From: Flavobacterium sp. N3904
GTDB taxonomy: Bacteria; Bacteroidota; Bacteroidia; Flavobacteriales; Flavobacteriaceae
Direction: 5' to 3'
DNA length: 64,000 nt
Assembly (NCBI RefSeq): GCF_025947305.1
Contig: NZ_CP110009.1
Span: 62,001 to 126,000 of the forward strand
The position numbers and the translations under genes are program-made. Under the pieces are notes generated by a model that saw only the letters and a list, made by a program, of their open reading frames with translations, made no database searches and was not told the DNA's origin. Below, piece by piece: positions 7,790 to 19,525 of the stretch. How positions within the stretch are numbered: the first letter of the stretch is position 1; every line of letters starts with the position of its first letter.

Positions 7790-10700
7790 TTAATAAATAT
7801 ATTCCTCTTTATTTGCCATCATATCATTGTAATCTTCTCTTGACCCTACAATTGTATTATCATATTCTCTCATACCGGTACCGGCAGGAATTCTATGCCC
7901 TACAATTACATTTTCTTTCAATCCTTCTAAGTAATCAATTTTACCTGCAACCGCAGCTTCGTTTAATACTTTTGTAGTTTCTTGGAAAGAAGCTGCAGAA
8001 ATGAATGATTTTGTTTGAAGAGATGCTCTAGTAATACCTTGCAATACCGGTGTTGCTGTTGCGGTGATAACATCACGAGCTACAACTAAGTTCTTATCGG
8101 TACGTTTCAACAATGAATTTTCATCACGCAATTGACGAGGTGTAATAATTTGACCTGGTTTTAATGCGCTTGAATCTCCTGCATCTTCCACAACTTTCAT
8201 TCCGTAAAGATTATCGTTCTGAACAATAAAATCTTTTGTATGAATCAATTGATCTTCAAGGAACAAAGTATCTCCTGGATCTTGAACTCTTACTTTACGC
8301 ATCATTTGACGTATTACTACCTCAAAGTGTTTGTCGTTGATTTTTACCCCTTGTAAACGGTATACTTCTTGAATTTCATTTACCAAATACTGTTGAACAG
8401 CAGCAGGTCCTTGAATTCTTAAAATATCATCTGGAGTAATTGCACCATCAGATAATGGTACCCCTGCACGTACGAAGTCATTTTCTTGAACTAGAATTTG
8501 GCTTGATAATTTAACCAAGTATTTTCTAATATCACCAAATTTAGATTCGATAACGATCTCACGGTTCCCTCTTTTGATTTTTCCAAAAGAAACAACTCCA
8601 TCAATCTCAGAAACGACAGCTGGATTAGAAGGATTACGAGCCTCTAACAATTCTGTAATTCTTGGTAAACCTCCTGTAATATCTCCTGATTTAGAAGAAC
8701 GACGTGGGATTTTCACCAATACTTTACCTGCTTTAATTTTCTCACCGTTTTCAACCATCAAGTGGGCTCCAACTGGTAAGTTATAAGAACGAATCAACTC
8801 TCCTTCTTTACCGTAAACCAATAAAGTTGGAATCAATTTTTTGGCTCTTGATTCAGAAATTACTTTCTCCTGGAAACCAGTTTGCTCATCAATTTCAACC
8901 ATGAATGATTGACCTTGCTCTAAATCTTCGTAAGCAATTTTACCAGTAAACTCAGAAACGATAACTCCATTATATGGATCCCATTTACAGATTACATCTC
9001 CTTTTGCAACTGATTGACCATCCGCAACAAAAATACTTGAACCGTAAGGAATATTATTAGTACTTAATAAAATACCTGTTTTCTCGTCAATTAATTTCAA
9101 TTCCGTTGAACGGGAAACTACAATATCAACAGCATTACCTTCGCTATCCTCACCTTTAACGGTTTTCAAATCTTCAATTTCAAGTTTACCTGCAAAACGA
9201 GTTACAATACTAGATTCTTCAGAAATACCACCCGCAACCCCTCCAACGTGGAAAGTACGTAATGTCAACTGTGTACCTGGCTCACCAATAGATTGTGCAG
9301 CAATTACACCAACTGCTTCACCTCTTTGAGTCATTTTGCCAGTAGCTAAGTTTCTACCGTAACATTTAGCACATATACCTTTTGTAGCCTCACAAACCAA
9401 AGGAGAACGTACTTCAACTTTCTCAACTGGAGAAGCTTCAATACCTTTTACCAATGCTTCAGTGATTTGCTCACCAGCATGAACTAAAATTTCACTTGTT
9501 AATGGGTTAATTACATCTTGCAATGCAACACGTCCTAAGATTCTCTCTCCTAATGATTCAACAATTTCTTCGTTTTTCTTCAATGCCGAAACTTCAATAC
9601 CTCTAAGAGTACCACAATCTTCAACATTAACAATAACATCTTGAGAAACGTCATGTAATCTTCTTGTAAGGTATCCAGCATCTGCCGTTTTCAAAGCGGT
9701 ATCTGCAAGACCTTTACGAGCACCGTGAGTAGAAATGAAATACTCAAGGATAGAAAGACCTTCCTTAAAGTTAGAAAGAATAGGGTTTTCAATAATTTCA
9801 CCACCACCAGCAGTCGATTTTTTAGGCTTAGCCATCAAACCACGCATACCAGTTAACTGACGAATTTGTTCTTTGGAACCCCTTGCTCCAGAATCAAGCA
9901 TCATATACACTGAGTTGAAACCTTGTTGGTCTTCTCTAATGTTTTTCATTGCCAATTCCGTAAGCTGAGCATTCGCTGATGTCCAAACATCAATAACTTG
10001 GTTGTAACGTTCGTTATTGGTAATAAGACCCATATTATAATTCACTGAGATACCTTCAACTTGTTCTCTGGCATCAGCGATTAATTTTGGTTTTTGTTCT
10101 GGAATTCTAATATCCCCAAGAGAGAATGACAAACCACCTTTGAAGGCAAATTTATAACCCATATCTTTCATATTGTCCAAGAACGCCGCTGTAGTAGGCA
10201 CATTGGTCACATTAAGAACGTGTCCAATAATGTCTCTAAGGTTTTTCTTAGTCAATACATCATTGATATATCCAGCTGCTTCCGGCACTACTTCATTAAA
10301 TAATACACGACCAGCAGTTGTTTGAATGATTTGGTACACTAATTCACCTGCTTCATTAAAATCTTTTGCTCTAATTTTCACTCTAGCATTCAATTCTAAT
10401 CTTCCTTCATTCAAAGCAATATTTACTTCTTCAGCAGAATAGAAAGTGATTCCTTCACCTAAAATAGCTTTTTCTGGAGTTGACAAACGCTCTTTGGTCA
10501 TGTAGTAAAGACCAAGTACCATGTCTTGAGAAGGTACCGTGATTGGCGCACCATTCGCAGGGTTCAAGATATTGTGAGAAGCCAACATTAACAATTGCGC
10601 CTCCAAAATAGCTTCTGGTCCTAACGGTAAGTGAACAGCCATTTGATCCCCATCAAAATCCGCATTAAATGCAGTACAAACTAAAGGGTGCAATTGGATT

Positions 10701-12097
10701 GCTTTTCCTTCAATTAATTTTGGTTGGAATGCTTGGATACCTAATCTGTGCAAAGTAGGAGCACGATTCAGTAATATTGGATGACCTTTGATAACATTTT
10801 CAAGGATATCCCAAACTACAGGCTCTTTCTTATCTATAATTTTCTTAGCTGATTTTACAGTTTTTACAATTCCTCTTTCTATCAATTTACGGATAACAAA
10901 AGGTTTGTATAATTCGGCTGCCATATCTTTTGGGATACCGCATTCGAACAATTTCAATTCAGGTCCAACAACAATTACCGAACGAGCAGAATAATCCACA
11001 CGTTTTCCAAGTAAATTTTGACGGAAACGTCCTTGCTTACCTTTAAGGGAATCAGATAATGATTTTAATGGTCTGTTTGATTCAGTTTTTACTGCAGACG
11101 CTTTACGTGTATTATCGAAAAGTGAATCTACAGATTCTTGCAACATACGTTTCTCGTTACGAAGGATTACTTCTGGAGCTTTAATCTCGATTAATCTTTT
11201 CAAACGGTTATTACGGATGATTACACGACGGTATAAATCATTCAAATCTGAAGTTGCAAAACGACCACCATCAAGAGGCACAAGAGGACGTAATTCTGGC
11301 GGAATAACAGGAACCACTTTCATGATCATCCACTCAGGACGATTTTCTCTGTTCAAGTTAGACTCACGGAAAGACTCAACAACTTGTAATCTTTTTAAAG
11401 CTTCAGTTTTACGTTGTTTTGATGTTTCGTTATTTGCTTTGTGTCTCAAATCATATGACAATTCGTCAAGATTAATACGAGCCAATAAATCCATAATACA
11501 CTCTGCTCCCATTTTAGCAACAAATTTATTAGGATCAAAATCATCAAGATATTGATTGTCTGCAGGAAGAGTATCTAAAATATTCAAATATTCTTCTTCT
11601 GTCAAGAAATCTAATCTTTGAACTGATTCACCTTCTGCATTTTTAGCGATACCGGCTTGGATTACTACGTATCTTTCGTAGTAGATAATCATATCTAATT
11701 TCTTAGATGGAAGACCCAGGATATAACCAATTTTGTTTGGAAGAGAACGGAAATACCAGATATGGGCAATTGGCACAACAAGATTGATGTGACCTACTCT
11801 GTCTCTACGTACTTTTTTCTCAGTAACTTCTACACCACAACGGTCACAAATGATCCCTTTGTAACGTATTCTTTTATATTTACCACAAGCACATTCAAAA
11901 TCTTTAACTGGTCCGAAAATACGTTCGCAGAAAAGACCATCACGCTCTGGTTTATGAGTTCTGTAATTGATGGTTTCAGGTTTTAATACTTCACCTCTAG
12001 ACTCTTTCAAGATTGATTCTGGAGAAGCAAGACCTATCGAAATTTTATTAAACCTTTTTACAGGATTCTTATCTTTATTATTTCTATTATTCATCAT
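7790..12097 (-). CDS. rpoC: RNA polymerase subunit beta'
   Basis: A 1435-residue beta' subunit that forms the catalytic half of RNA polymerase. The N-terminal zinc ribbon has Cys 69, 71, 84 and 87. The catalytic loop NADFDGDQM is at 478-486 with Mg-binding Asp 480, 482 and 484. The bridge helix and trigger-loop region ([10 protein letters not shown]) and the second zinc site ([13 protein letters not shown]) are present. The sequence is full-length and undamaged. It lies 249 nt after rpoB; that gap holds a hairpin, so rpoB and rpoC are probably cotranscribed with partial control in between. Confidence 0.98.
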   Translation of the reverse strand: MMNNRNNKDKNPVKRFNKISIGLASPESILKESRGEVLKPETINYRTHKPERDGLFCERIFGPVKDFECACGKYKRIRYKGIICDRCGVEVTEKKVRRDRVGHINLVVPIAHIWYFRSLPNKIGYILGLPSKKLDMIIYYERYVVIQAGIAKNAEGESVQRLDFLTEEEYLNILDTLPADNQYLDDFDPNKFVAKMGAECIMDLLARINLDELSYDLRHKANNETSKQRKTEALKRLQVVESFRESNLNRENRPEWMIMKVVPVIPPELRPLVPLDGGRFATSDLNDLYRRVIIRNNRLKRLIEIKAPEVILRNEKRMLQESVDSLFDNTRKASAVKTESNRPLKSLSDSLKGKQGRFRQNLLGKRVDYSARSVIVVGPELKLFECGIPKDMAAELYKPFVIRKLIERGIVKTVKSAKKIIDKKEPVVWDILENVIKGHPILLNRAPTLHRLGIQAFQPKLIEGKAIQLHPLVCTAFNADFDGDQMAVHLPLGPEAILEAQLLMLASHNILNPANGAPITVPSQDMVLGLYYMTKERLSTPEKAILGEGITFYSAEEVNIALNEGRLELNARVKIRAKDFNEAGELVYQIIQTTAGRVLFNEVVPEAAGYINDVLTKKNLRDIIGHVLNVTNVPTTAAFLDNMKDMGYKFAFKGGLSFSLGDIRIPEQKPKLIADAREQVEGISVNYNMGLITNNERYNQVIDVWTSANAQLTELAMKNIREDQQGFNSVYMMLDSGARGSKEQIRQLTGMRGLMAKPKKSTAGGGEIIENPILSNFKEGLSILEYFISTHGARKGLADTALKTADAGYLTRRLHDVSQDVIVNVEDCGTLRGIEVSALKKNEEIVESLGERILGRVALQDVINPLTSEILVHAGEQITEALVKGIEASPVEKVEVRSPLVCEATKGICAKCYGRNLATGKMTQRGEAVGVIAAQSIGEPGTQLTLRTFHVGGVAGGISEESSIVTRFAGKLEIEDLKTVKGEDSEGNAVDIVVSRSTELKLIDEKTGILLSTNNIPYGSSIFVADGQSVAKGDVICKWDPYNGVIVSEFTGKIAYEDLEQGQSFMVEIDEQTGFQEKVISESRAKKLIPTLLVYGKEGELIRSYNLPVGAHLMVENGEKIKAGKVLVKIPRRSSKSGDITGGLPRITELLEARNPSNPAVVSEIDGVVSFGKIKRGNREIVIESKFGDIRKYLVKLSSQILVQENDFVRAGVPLSDGAITPDDILRIQGPAAVQQYLVNEIQEVYRLQGVKINDKHFEVVIRQMMRKVRVQDPGDTLFLEDQLIHTKDFIVQNDNLYGMKVVEDAGDSSALKPGQIITPRQLRDENSLLKRTDKNLVVARDVITATATPVLQGITRASLQTKSFISAASFQETTKVLNEAAVAGKIDYLEGLKENVIVGHRIPAGTGMREYDNTIVGSREDYNDMMANKEEYIY

Positions 12098-12299
12098 AGT
12101 TTTTACTATTGATTTATTTGCAATTAAAAATTGATTTTATGGAGTCATAGCGGCGCTACTTCTCTACACATTACCTCGGATTACTTCTCTAAACTTCAAC
12201 TAAATTTTTGAAGTGCTAATTATAAAACTATTTAAGTTATTATAAAAAATCGGAACGGTTTACGGGTCTAAATCCTAAAAACTCTTATAAATGAGTAAT

Positions 12300-12340
12300 C
12301 AGTTTTCAGGTATTGCGACCTGAAAACTGAATACTGTAAC
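12300..12340. repeat. Inverted heptad repeat forming a hairpin between rpoB and rpoC
   Basis: CAGTTTTCAGGT (12300-12311), loop ATTGCG, ACCTGAAAACTG (12318-12329): a perfect 12-bp stem. The right arm continues as 7-bp units CTGAAAA, CTGAATA, CTGTAAC (12320-12340), and the left arm shows the same units inverted. No T-run follows on the minus strand. The region upstream of rpoC also carries TACTTCTCTA twice (about 12154 and 12182). Confidence 0.75.
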
Positions 12341-12346
12341 CCTTTT

Positions 12347-15300
12347 TTATTCTTCTAAACGAATGTCAAGTCCAAGACCTTTCAATTCATGCATTAATAC
12401 ATTGAATGATTCAGGTAATCCTGGCTCTGGCATCGATTCACCCTTAACGATTGCTTCGTAAGTTTTTGCTCTACCAATAACATCATCAGACTTCACAGTC
12501 AAGATTTCTCTAAGTGTACTTGATGCTCCATAAGCTTCAAGTGCCCAAACCTCCATCTCTCCAAAACGTTGTCCTCCAAATTGCGCTTTACCTCCTAAAG
12601 GTTGTTGCGTAATTAATGAGTATGGTCCGATAGAACGTGCGTGCATCTTATCATCAACCATGTGTCCTAATTTTAACATATAGATCACACCTACGGTTGC
12701 TGCTTGATGGAAACGCTCTCCAGTACCACCATCATAAAGATGTGTATGTCCAAAACGTGGTACTCCAGCTTCGTCGGTCAATTCATTGATTTGGTCTAAA
12801 GTCGCTCCATCAAAAATTGGCGTAGCAAATTTTCTACCCAAGTTTTGTCCAGCCCAACCAAGAACAGTTTCATAAATTTGACCAATGTTCATACGTGAAG
12901 GTACCCCAAGTGGGTTCAACACAATATCAACCGGTGTTCCGTCCTCCAAGAAAGGCATATCTTCATGACGAACAATACGAGCAACAATACCTTTGTTACC
13001 GTGACGTCCTGCCATTTTATCCCCAACTTTCAGTTTACGTTTTTTAGCGATATACACTTTAGCCAATTTCAAAATTCCTGCTGGCAATTCATCTCCAACA
13101 GTAATTGTGAATTTCTCTCTACGTAACGCCCCTTGTAAATCGTTCAATTTAATTTTATAGTTATGAATTAAATCATTAACCATTTTATTAGTCACATCAT
13201 CTGCAACCCATTGACCTTTACTTAAGTGAGCAAAATCTTCCACTGCATAAAGCATTTTTTGAGTATATTTTTTACCTTTTGGTAAAACTTCTTCACCCAA
13301 ATCATTCATTACACCTTGAGAAGTTTTTCCGTTTACAATAGTAAAAAGTTTCTCAATCAATTTATCTTTAAGCTCAACAAACTTAACTTCAAACTCCATT
13401 TCAAGTGCTCCTAAAGCATCTTTATCTTGAGTACGTTTACGTTTGTCTTTTACGGCTCTTGCGAATAATTTTTTATCTAAAACCACACCATGTAAAGAAG
13501 GAGATGCTTTTAATGAAGCATCTTTTACATCACCTGCTTTGTCCCCAAAGATTGCGCGAAGCAATTTCTCTTCCGGAGTAGGATCTGATTCTCCTTTTGG
13601 AGTAATTTTACCGATAAGAATGTCACCAGGTTTAACCTCGGCTCCAATTCTAATCATACCATTTTCATCTAAATCTTTAGTAGCTTCTTCAGAAACGTTT
13701 GGAATATCATTCGTTAATTCTTCGTTACCTAACTTAGTATCTCTAACTTCCAATGAATAATCATCAACGTGAATAGAGGTAAAAATATCGTCACGAACTA
13801 CTTTTTCAGAAATCACAATCGCATCCTCAAAGTTATATCCTTTCCATGGCATAAATGCCACTTTTAGGTTACGACCCAAAGCTAATTCACCATTTTGAGT
13901 AGCATATCCTTCGGATAATACTTGACCAAGAACCACTCTGTCCCCTTTTCTTACGATAGGTTTCAAATTGATACTTGTACCTTGATTGGTTTTTCTAAAT
14001 TTAATTAGATTGTATGTTTTCTCATCAGTTTCAAAACTTACCATTCTTTCTTCTTCAGAACGGTCGTATTTGATAGTAATGATATTTGCATCTACATATT
14101 CAATAACCCCATCACCTTCAGCGTTTATCAAAACTCTAGAATCCGAAGCTACTTGACGCTCTAAACCAGTTCCAACAATCGGTGCTTCAGGACGAATTAA
14201 TGGTACGGCCTGACGCATCATGTTAGATCCCATCAAGGCTCTATTCGCATCATCATGTTCCAAGAAAGGAATTAATGAAGCAGAAATCGAAGCAATTTGG
14301 TTAGGAGCAACGTCTGTATAATGTACTTGAGAAGGGTCAATTACCGGGAAATCACCTTCTTGACGTGCAATTACGTTTTCGGCAGTAATTTTACCAGTAG
14401 CATCCATTTTAATGTTTGCTTGGGCAATCAACATTCCTTCTTCTTCTTCCGCGCTTAAATAAATTGGTGTTGCATCTAAATCAACAACTCCATTAGTTAC
14501 TTTACGATAAGGTGTTTCAATGAAACCCATTCCGTTTACTTTAGCATAAACACCAAGAGAAGAAATCAAACCAATGTTTGGTCCCTCTGGAGTTTCAATT
14601 GGACATAAACGTCCGTAGTGCGTATAGTGAACATCACGAACCTCAAATCCAGCTCTTTCTCTCGAAAGTCCACCTGGTCCAAGTGCAGATAATCTTCTTT
14701 TGTGTGTAATCTCAGCCAATGGATTCGTTTGATCCATAAATTGAGATAACTGGTTTGTTCCAAAGAAAGAGTTGATAACAGATGATAATGTTTTAGCATT
14801 AATCAAATCTATTGGTGTAAACACCTCGTTATCTCTAACGTTCATACGCTCTCTAATGGTTCTAGCCATACGTGCTAAACCAACACCGAATTGTTGAGAC
14901 AATTGTTCTCCAACTGTTCTAACACGACGGTTTGATAAGTGGTCAATATCATCAATATCCGCCTTAGCGTTTATCAATTCAATTAAATACTTCACTATAG
15001 TGATGATATCTTCTTTGGTAAGCACTTGCTTTTCCATTGGAGTATCAAGACCTAGTTTTTTGTTTATTCTATAACGACCTACTTCACCTAAGTTGTAACG
15101 TTGGTCAGAAAAGAATAATTTATCTATAATACCACGAGCAGTCTCTTCATCAGGCGGTTCTGCGTTACGCAATTGTCTGTAGATATGCTCAACAGCTTCT
15201 TTTTCAGAGTTTGTTGGATCTTTTTGTAATGTATTGTGAATGATAGAATAATCTACAAGATTATTATCTTCTTTATGCAACAAAATAGATTTAACATTTG

Positions 15301-16162
15301 AATCAATGATTTCTTCTACATTATCTTTGTCGATAATAGTATCTCTATCAAGGATTATTTCGTTACGTTCAATAGAAACAACTTCGCCAGTATCTTCATC
15401 AACGAAATCTTCATGCCAAGTGTTCAAAACACGAGCAGCTAATTTTCTACCAATATATTTTTTAAGTCCTGTTTTAGAAACTTTAATTTCTTCAGCAAGG
15501 TCAAAAATCTCAAGGATATCCTTGTCTCTTTCGAACCCAATTGCGCGGAATAAAGTAGTAACAGGTAATTTTTTCTTTCTATCGATATACGCATACATTA
15601 CGCTATTGATATCTGTAGAAAATTCTATCCAAGATCCTTTAAAAGGAATAACTCTCGCAGAATATAATTTTGTTCCATTTGCATGGAATGACTGTCCAAA
15701 GAAAACACCAGGAGAACGGTGCAATTGTGAAACCACAACTCGCTCTGCTCCATTGATAACAAAAGTACCACTTGGTGTCATATAAGGTATTGTTCCAAGA
15801 TAAACATCTTGCACAATAGTTTCAAAATCTTCGTGTTCAGGATCGGTACAATATAGCTTCAACCTTGCTTTTAAAGGCACGCTATAAGTAAGACCTCTTT
15901 CTATACATTCTTGAATGGTGTAACGTGGTGGATCAACAAAGTAATCAAGGAATTCCAAAACAAAGTTATTTCTTGTGTCTGTAATTGGAAAGTTTTCCAT
16001 GAAGGTGTTGTATAACCCTTCGTCGCCTCTTTCGTCTGATTTAGTTTCTAATTGAAAAAAATCTTTAAACGATTTTACCTGAACATCTAGAAAATCTGGA
16101 TAATCAGGAATATTTTTTGTAGAGGCAAAATTCAATCTTTCAGTCTGATTTGTTATCATCAA
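12347..16162 (-). CDS. rpoB: RNA polymerase subunit beta
   Basis: A 1271-residue beta subunit. The rifampicin pocket reads [19 protein letters not shown] and then LSALGPGG, with Asp477, His487 and Ser492 corresponding to E. coli 516, 526 and 531; these are the drug-sensitive residues. The conserved [10 protein letters not shown] and [15 protein letters not shown] blocks of the C-terminal half are intact. The start could be either of two adjacent ATGs (16162 or 16159). It follows rplL after a 272-nt gap with an attenuator-like hairpin. Confidence 0.98.
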   Translation of the reverse strand: MMITNQTERLNFASTKNIPDYPDFLDVQVKSFKDFFQLETKSDERGDEGLYNTFMENFPITDTRNNFVLEFLDYFVDPPRYTIQECIERGLTYSVPLKARLKLYCTDPEHEDFETIVQDVYLGTIPYMTPSGTFVINGAERVVVSQLHRSPGVFFGQSFHANGTKLYSARVIPFKGSWIEFSTDINSVMYAYIDRKKKLPVTTLFRAIGFERDKDILEIFDLAEEIKVSKTGLKKYIGRKLAARVLNTWHEDFVDEDTGEVVSIERNEIILDRDTIIDKDNVEEIIDSNVKSILLHKEDNNLVDYSIIHNTLQKDPTNSEKEAVEHIYRQLRNAEPPDEETARGIIDKLFFSDQRYNLGEVGRYRINKKLGLDTPMEKQVLTKEDIITIVKYLIELINAKADIDDIDHLSNRRVRTVGEQLSQQFGVGLARMARTIRERMNVRDNEVFTPIDLINAKTLSSVINSFFGTNQLSQFMDQTNPLAEITHKRRLSALGPGGLSRERAGFEVRDVHYTHYGRLCPIETPEGPNIGLISSLGVYAKVNGMGFIETPYRKVTNGVVDLDATPIYLSAEEEEGMLIAQANIKMDATGKITAENVIARQEGDFPVIDPSQVHYTDVAPNQIASISASLIPFLEHDDANRALMGSNMMRQAVPLIRPEAPIVGTGLERQVASDSRVLINAEGDGVIEYVDANIITIKYDRSEEERMVSFETDEKTYNLIKFRKTNQGTSINLKPIVRKGDRVVLGQVLSEGYATQNGELALGRNLKVAFMPWKGYNFEDAIVISEKVVRDDIFTSIHVDDYSLEVRDTKLGNEELTNDIPNVSEEATKDLDENGMIRIGAEVKPGDILIGKITPKGESDPTPEEKLLRAIFGDKAGDVKDASLKASPSLHGVVLDKKLFARAVKDKRKRTQDKDALGALEMEFEVKFVELKDKLIEKLFTIVNGKTSQGVMNDLGEEVLPKGKKYTQKMLYAVEDFAHLSKGQWVADDVTNKMVNDLIHNYKIKLNDLQGALRREKFTITVGDELPAGILKLAKVYIAKKRKLKVGDKMAGRHGNKGIVARIVRHEDMPFLEDGTPVDIVLNPLGVPSRMNIGQIYETVLGWAGQNLGRKFATPIFDGATLDQINELTDEAGVPRFGHTHLYDGGTGERFHQAATVGVIYMLKLGHMVDDKMHARSIGPYSLITQQPLGGKAQFGGQRFGEMEVWALEAYGASSTLREILTVKSDDVIGRAKTYEAIVKGESMPEPGLPESFNVLMHELKGLGLDIRLEE

Positions 16163-16370
16163 TGGACAAAATTTTGATTAAAAAAAAGTAGTTTTGTGTG
16201 TAAAACACAGTAATTTATAAAACAATCTATACTTTCTTTTTACAATCAATACCTCTTTAAAAATAATATAAAATAAATCTTGTATTATTTTTTTTCTTCG
16301 TATTGATTAAAAAAACCTTTTCGTATTTTAAACTATTTTATAATAAAACTTGATATAATTTTATTATACG

Positions 16371-16413
16371 AAAAATGGTTTAGGCCTTGAGAAGACTCTC
16401 AAAGACCTAAACC
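16371..16413 (-). terminator. Attenuator-like hairpin between rplL and rpoB
   Basis: GGTTTAGG (16377-16384) pairs with CCTAAACC (16406-16413); an inner CTTGAG/CTCAAAG stem extends it with bulges. On the minus strand it is followed by ATTTTT (from 16376 down to 16371). It sits 21 nt after the rplL stop and about 210 nt before rpoB. E. coli has a partial terminator in the same place, which lowers rpoB relative to the ribosomal proteins; I infer the same role here. Confidence 0.7.
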
Positions 16414-16434
16414 TGTTTCAAAAACTAGTTAAAC

Positions 16435-16803
16435 TTATTTAAGCTCAACAACAGCTCCAGCTTCTTCTAAAGATTTTTTAAGCCCTTCAGCTTCTTCTTT
16501 AGTTACACCTTCTTTAACGTTGCTAGGAGCACTATCAACTACATCTTTAGCTTCTTTCAAACCTAAACCTGTAAGTTCTTTAACTAATTTTACAACTGCC
16601 AATTTAGAAGCGCCAGCTTCTTTCAATACAACTGTAAATTCTGTTTGAGCTTCTTCAACAGCAGCTTCTCCACCACCTGAAACCACAACTGCAGCAGCAG
16701 CTGGTTCGATTCCGTACTCATCTTTTAATATTGTTGCTAATTCGTTAACTTCTTTTACAGTTAAATTAACTAATTGTTCTGCGAATTGTTTCAAATCTGC
16801 CAT
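16435..16803 (-). CDS. rplL: Ribosomal protein bL12 (L7/L12)
   Basis: A 122-residue acidic stalk protein, present as dimers bound to L10, that recruits translational GTPases. The N-terminal dimerisation helix ([19 protein letters not shown]), an alanine-rich hinge ([20 protein letters not shown]) and the C-terminal GTPase-binding domain ([27 protein letters not shown]) are all present. It lies 87 nt after rplJ on the same strand. Confidence 0.97.
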   Translation of the reverse strand: MADLKQFAEQLVNLTVKEVNELATILKDEYGIEPAAAAVVVSGGGEAAVEEAQTEFTVVLKEAGASKLAVVKLVKELTGLGLKEAKDVVDSAPSNVKEGVTKEEAEGLKKSLEEAGAVVELK

Positions 16804-16890
16804 TTTTTCTATCGTTTTAAAATGATTTGTAAAATATAATTTATTTATTGTGCGCTAATTTAAGCAACAAGGAAAACCTTGTTTTGAGCA

Positions 16891-17391
16891 TTATGCTTCA
16901 GCCTCTTCGCTATTAGCGAATTGGTTTTGTAAAGCAGAAATAACTCTTTGAGCTGGTGATTGTAATAATCCAATGATTTCACCAATAAGCTCTTCTTTAG
17001 ATTTAATAGTTGCTAATGCATCTAATTGATCATCACCAATATAAATTTCAGAATTAATGAAAGCCCCTTTTAATACAGGTTTATCCGATTTTTTTCTAAA
17101 ATCTTTAATGATTTTTCCAGGAGCATTTGCAACATCTGAAATAAATATAGCACTGTTACCAGTCAATACTGATGGTAAATCACCATAATCATTAGCAGAA
17201 GCTTCCATTGCTTTTGCAAGCAAAGTGTTTTTTACTACCTCTAATTTAATACCTGCTTTAAAACAAGCTCTTCTCAAGTTTGAAGTTGTTTCTGCGTTTA
17301 ATCCAGAAATATCAGATACATAAATAATGTTTGTACCAGCTAACTGTGCAGTTAAATCTTCAATCGCGATTGATTTTTCTTCTCTAGTCAT
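16891..17391 (-). CDS. rplJ: Ribosomal protein uL10
   Basis: A 166-residue stalk-base protein that anchors L7/L12 dimers on the 23S rRNA. The N-terminal globular part (REEKSIAIEDLTAQL to the TLLAKAMEA region) and the C-terminal L12-binding helix ending PAQRVISALQNQFANSEEAEA are both recognisable. It begins 22 nt after rplA, too close for an L10 leader of the E. coli type, so any autogenous control must act elsewhere. Confidence 0.97.
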   Translation of the reverse strand: MTREEKSIAIEDLTAQLAGTNIIYVSDISGLNAETTSNLRRACFKAGIKLEVVKNTLLAKAMEASANDYGDLPSVLTGNSAIFISDVANAPGKIIKDFRKKSDKPVLKGAFINSEIYIGDDQLDALATIKSKEELIGEIIGLLQSPAQRVISALQNQFANSEEAEA

Positions 17392-17413
17392 ACTAAAAAT
17401 TATTAACTACCAA

Positions 17414-18103
17414 TTATACTGCTTTAGGGTCCAATGCAATTGCAGGACTCATAGTGCTTGTAAGGTGAATACCTTTAATATAGGTCCCTTTAGCAGCAGT
17501 TGGTTTAAGTTTGATTAATGTTTGAATAATTTCGTGTGCATTGTCATAAATTTGCTCAGCTCCAAAAGAAACTTTACCAATTCCTGCATGTACAATACCA
17601 GTTTTATCAACTTTGAAATCGATTTTACCAGCTTTCACTTCTTGAACAGCTTTTGCAACATCCATAGTTACAGTACCTGTTTTAGGGTTTGGCATCAAAC
17701 CTCTAGGTCCTAAAATACGACCTAATGGACCTAATTTACCCATTACAGCAGGCATAGTGATGATTACATCAACATCTGTCCAACCGTCTTTTATCTTTTG
17801 CAAATAATCGTCAAGACCTACATAGTCTGCACCAGCTGCCAAAGCTTCCGCTTCTTTATCTGGAGTAACCAATGCCAATACTTTAACGTCTTTACCTGTA
17901 CCATGAGGTAATGTTACAACACCTCTAACCATTTGATTCGCTTTTCTTGGATCAACACCCAATCTAACTGCGATATCAACAGACTCATCAAATTTTGCAG
18001 AAGCTATTACTTTAATTAATGCCGCAGCATCTTTTAAAGAGTATAGTTTGTTCTTTTCAATTTTTGAAGCAGCCTCTTTTTGCTTTTTTGTCAATTTTGC
18101 CAT
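17414..18103 (-). CDS. rplA: Ribosomal protein uL1
   Basis: A 229-residue L1 stalk protein with the usual two-domain architecture. Diagnostic blocks are [38 protein letters not shown] and [18 protein letters not shown]. The gene follows rplK after 13 nt, the classical L11-L1 pair, so L1 may repress this pair as in other bacteria, although I see no obvious binding mimic. Confidence 0.98.
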   Translation of the reverse strand: MAKLTKKQKEAASKIEKNKLYSLKDAAALIKVIASAKFDESVDIAVRLGVDPRKANQMVRGVVTLPHGTGKDVKVLALVTPDKEAEALAAGADYVGLDDYLQKIKDGWTDVDVIITMPAVMGKLGPLGRILGPRGLMPNPKTGTVTMDVAKAVQEVKAGKIDFKVDKTGIVHAGIGKVSFGAEQIYDNAHEIIQTLIKLKPTAAKGTYIKGIHLTSTMSPAIALDPKAV

Positions 18104-18116
18104 GTTTTTCTCTTAA

Positions 18117-18554
18117 TTAAAAAGGAGAATCTCCTGATACAGTTATACCCATAGATCTAGCTGTTCCAGCAATCATGCTCATAGCAGATTCGATTGTGAA
18201 TGCATTTAAATCTACCATTTTATCTTCAGCAATTGCTTTGATAACATCCCAAGTAACGCTAGCTACTTTTTTACGATTTGGTTCACCTGATCCAGACTTT
18301 AGCTTTGCAGCTTCCAATAACTGGACAGCCGCTGGAGGAGTTTTTACAACAAAATCAAATGATTTGTCTTTATACACAGTAATTTGTACTGGGCATATTT
18401 TGCCGGGTTTATCTTGAGTTCTAGCATTAAATTGCTTACAAAACTCCATGATGTTTACCCCAGCAGCTCCTAAAGCAGGTCCAACCGGTGGCGACGGATT
18501 CGCAGCACCTCCCTTAACTTGTAGTTTAACTACCTTACTAATTTCTTTAGCCAT
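18117..18554 (-). CDS. rplK: Ribosomal protein uL11
   Basis: A 145-residue protein of the GTPase-associated centre. The N-terminal [21 protein letters not shown] block and the C-terminal rRNA-binding domain ending [10 protein letters not shown] are standard. It lies between nusG (67 nt upstream) and rplA (13 nt downstream) on the same strand. Confidence 0.98.
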   Translation of the reverse strand: MAKEISKVVKLQVKGGAANPSPPVGPALGAAGVNIMEFCKQFNARTQDKPGKICPVQITVYKDKSFDFVVKTPPAAVQLLEAAKLKSGSGEPNRKKVASVTWDVIKAIAEDKMVDLNAFTIESAMSMIAGTARSMGITVSGDSPF

Positions 18555-18621
18555 TTTTTAAAAAATTTAACACGACAATCATTGGAAGCGATTGAAGTGG
18601 TTATTATAGATGTAACAAAAA

Positions 18622-19173
18622 TTATACTTTTTCAACTTGCATAAAACTCAATTCCAACGGTGTTTTTCTTCCGAAAATTTTCACCATTACTTCGAGTTTA
18701 CGCTTTTCTTCATTAATTTTTTCAACCGTACCGTTAAAACCATTAAAAGGACCATCGATCACTTTTATTGTTTCACCCAAGTTGAAAGGAATAGAACGAG
18801 TATCTGTATTTACAGCCAACTCATCTACTTTACCTAACATTCTATTTACTTCAGATATTCTTAAAGGAACAGGCTCTCCACCTTTTGTTTCTCCAAGAAA
18901 ACCGATAACACTGGTTATAGACTTAATAATATGTGGAATTTCACCAATAAGATTAGCTTCAATCATAACATAACCCGGAAAGTATACTTTGTCCTTGGAT
19001 AGTTTTTTACCATCTTTTACAGTAACTACTTTTTCAGTAGGCACAAGAACTTGCGAAACATAATCACCCATTCCAAGACGCGCAATTTCTGTTTCGATAT
19101 AAGCTTTCACTTTATTTTCTTGTCCGCTTACTGCACGAACTACATACCACTTTTTTATATTATTCTCTGCCAT
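18622..19173 (-). CDS. nusG: Transcription elongation/antitermination factor NusG
   Basis: A 183-residue NusG. The NGN domain begins KKWYVVRAVSGQENKVKAYIE and contains the LVPTEKV and FPGYVMIEA blocks; the C-terminal KOW domain follows (FNLGETIKVIDGPFNGFNGT). It binds RNA polymerase and couples transcription to translation or Rho. It starts 9 nt after secE, in the conserved secE-nusG-rplK order. Confidence 0.97.
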   Translation of the reverse strand: MAENNIKKWYVVRAVSGQENKVKAYIETEIARLGMGDYVSQVLVPTEKVVTVKDGKKLSKDKVYFPGYVMIEANLIGEIPHIIKSITSVIGFLGETKGGEPVPLRISEVNRMLGKVDELAVNTDTRSIPFNLGETIKVIDGPFNGFNGTVEKINEEKRKLEVMVKIFGRKTPLELSFMQVEKV

Positions 19174-19182
19174 TACAAAAAA

Positions 19183-19380
19183 TTATGCTTTTATCCAGTT
19201 AAAAAACACAGCTAATGTTTTTGCAAAAAGTTCATCTACACCCCATGTTGCCAAAGCGAATACCACTGAAAAAACAGCAACAACAATCGTAAGACGTTGT
19301 ACTTCAGCCCAAGCTGGCCAAGTTACATTTGATTTTAATTCTTCAAATGATTCTGATATGTAATTAACAACTTTTGTCAT
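19183..19380 (-). CDS. secE: Preprotein translocase subunit SecE
   Basis: A 65-residue single-span SecE. The amphipathic helix SESFEELKSNVTWPAWAEVQ is followed by one membrane segment (LTIVVAVFSVVFALATWGVDELF). A longer frame reaches 19428, but its extra 16 residues are simply the translated 3' part of tRNA-Trp, so I start at the ATG 19378-19380. It is sandwiched between tRNA-Trp and nusG. Confidence 0.95.
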   Translation of the reverse strand: MTKVVNYISESFEELKSNVTWPAWAEVQRLTIVVAVFSVVFALATWGVDELFAKTLAVFFNWIKA

Positions 19381-19398
19381 AGTGATTAGTTTATTTTG

Positions 19399-19469
19399 CA
19401 CGGGCGGAGGGATTCGAACCCCCATCAACGGTTTTGGAGACCGCTATTCTACCCTTGAACTACGCCCGT
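19399..19469 (-). tRNA. tRNA-Trp (CCA anticodon)
   Basis: Cloverleaf read on the minus strand: acceptor ACGGGCG/CGCCCGT, anticodon loop CTCCAAA with anticodon CCA, T-arm GGGGG-TTCGAAT-CCCTC, discriminator G. CCA is not encoded. It lies between tuf and secE. Confidence 0.96.
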
Positions 19470-19476
19470 AGTTAAT

Positions 19477-19506
19477 AAAAACCAGTGTCGCAAAAAACGA
19501 CACTGG
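19477..19506 (-). terminator. Terminator after tuf
   Basis: CCAGTGTCG (19482-19490) and CGACACTGG (19498-19506) form a perfect 9-bp stem. On the minus strand it is followed by TTTTTATT. It lies between the tuf stop and tRNA-Trp, so it probably reduces transcription into the downstream tRNA-Trp/secE/nusG genes. Confidence 0.85.
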
Positions 19507-19525
19507 CTTAGATTTTATAATAGTA

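Noticed and set aside
14681..14790. Rifampicin-resistance change in rpoB
   Set aside because: Residues equal to E. coli 516, 526 and 531 are the sensitive Asp, His and Ser.
19381..19428. Extension of secE
   Set aside because: It is the translated 3' part of tRNA-Trp.
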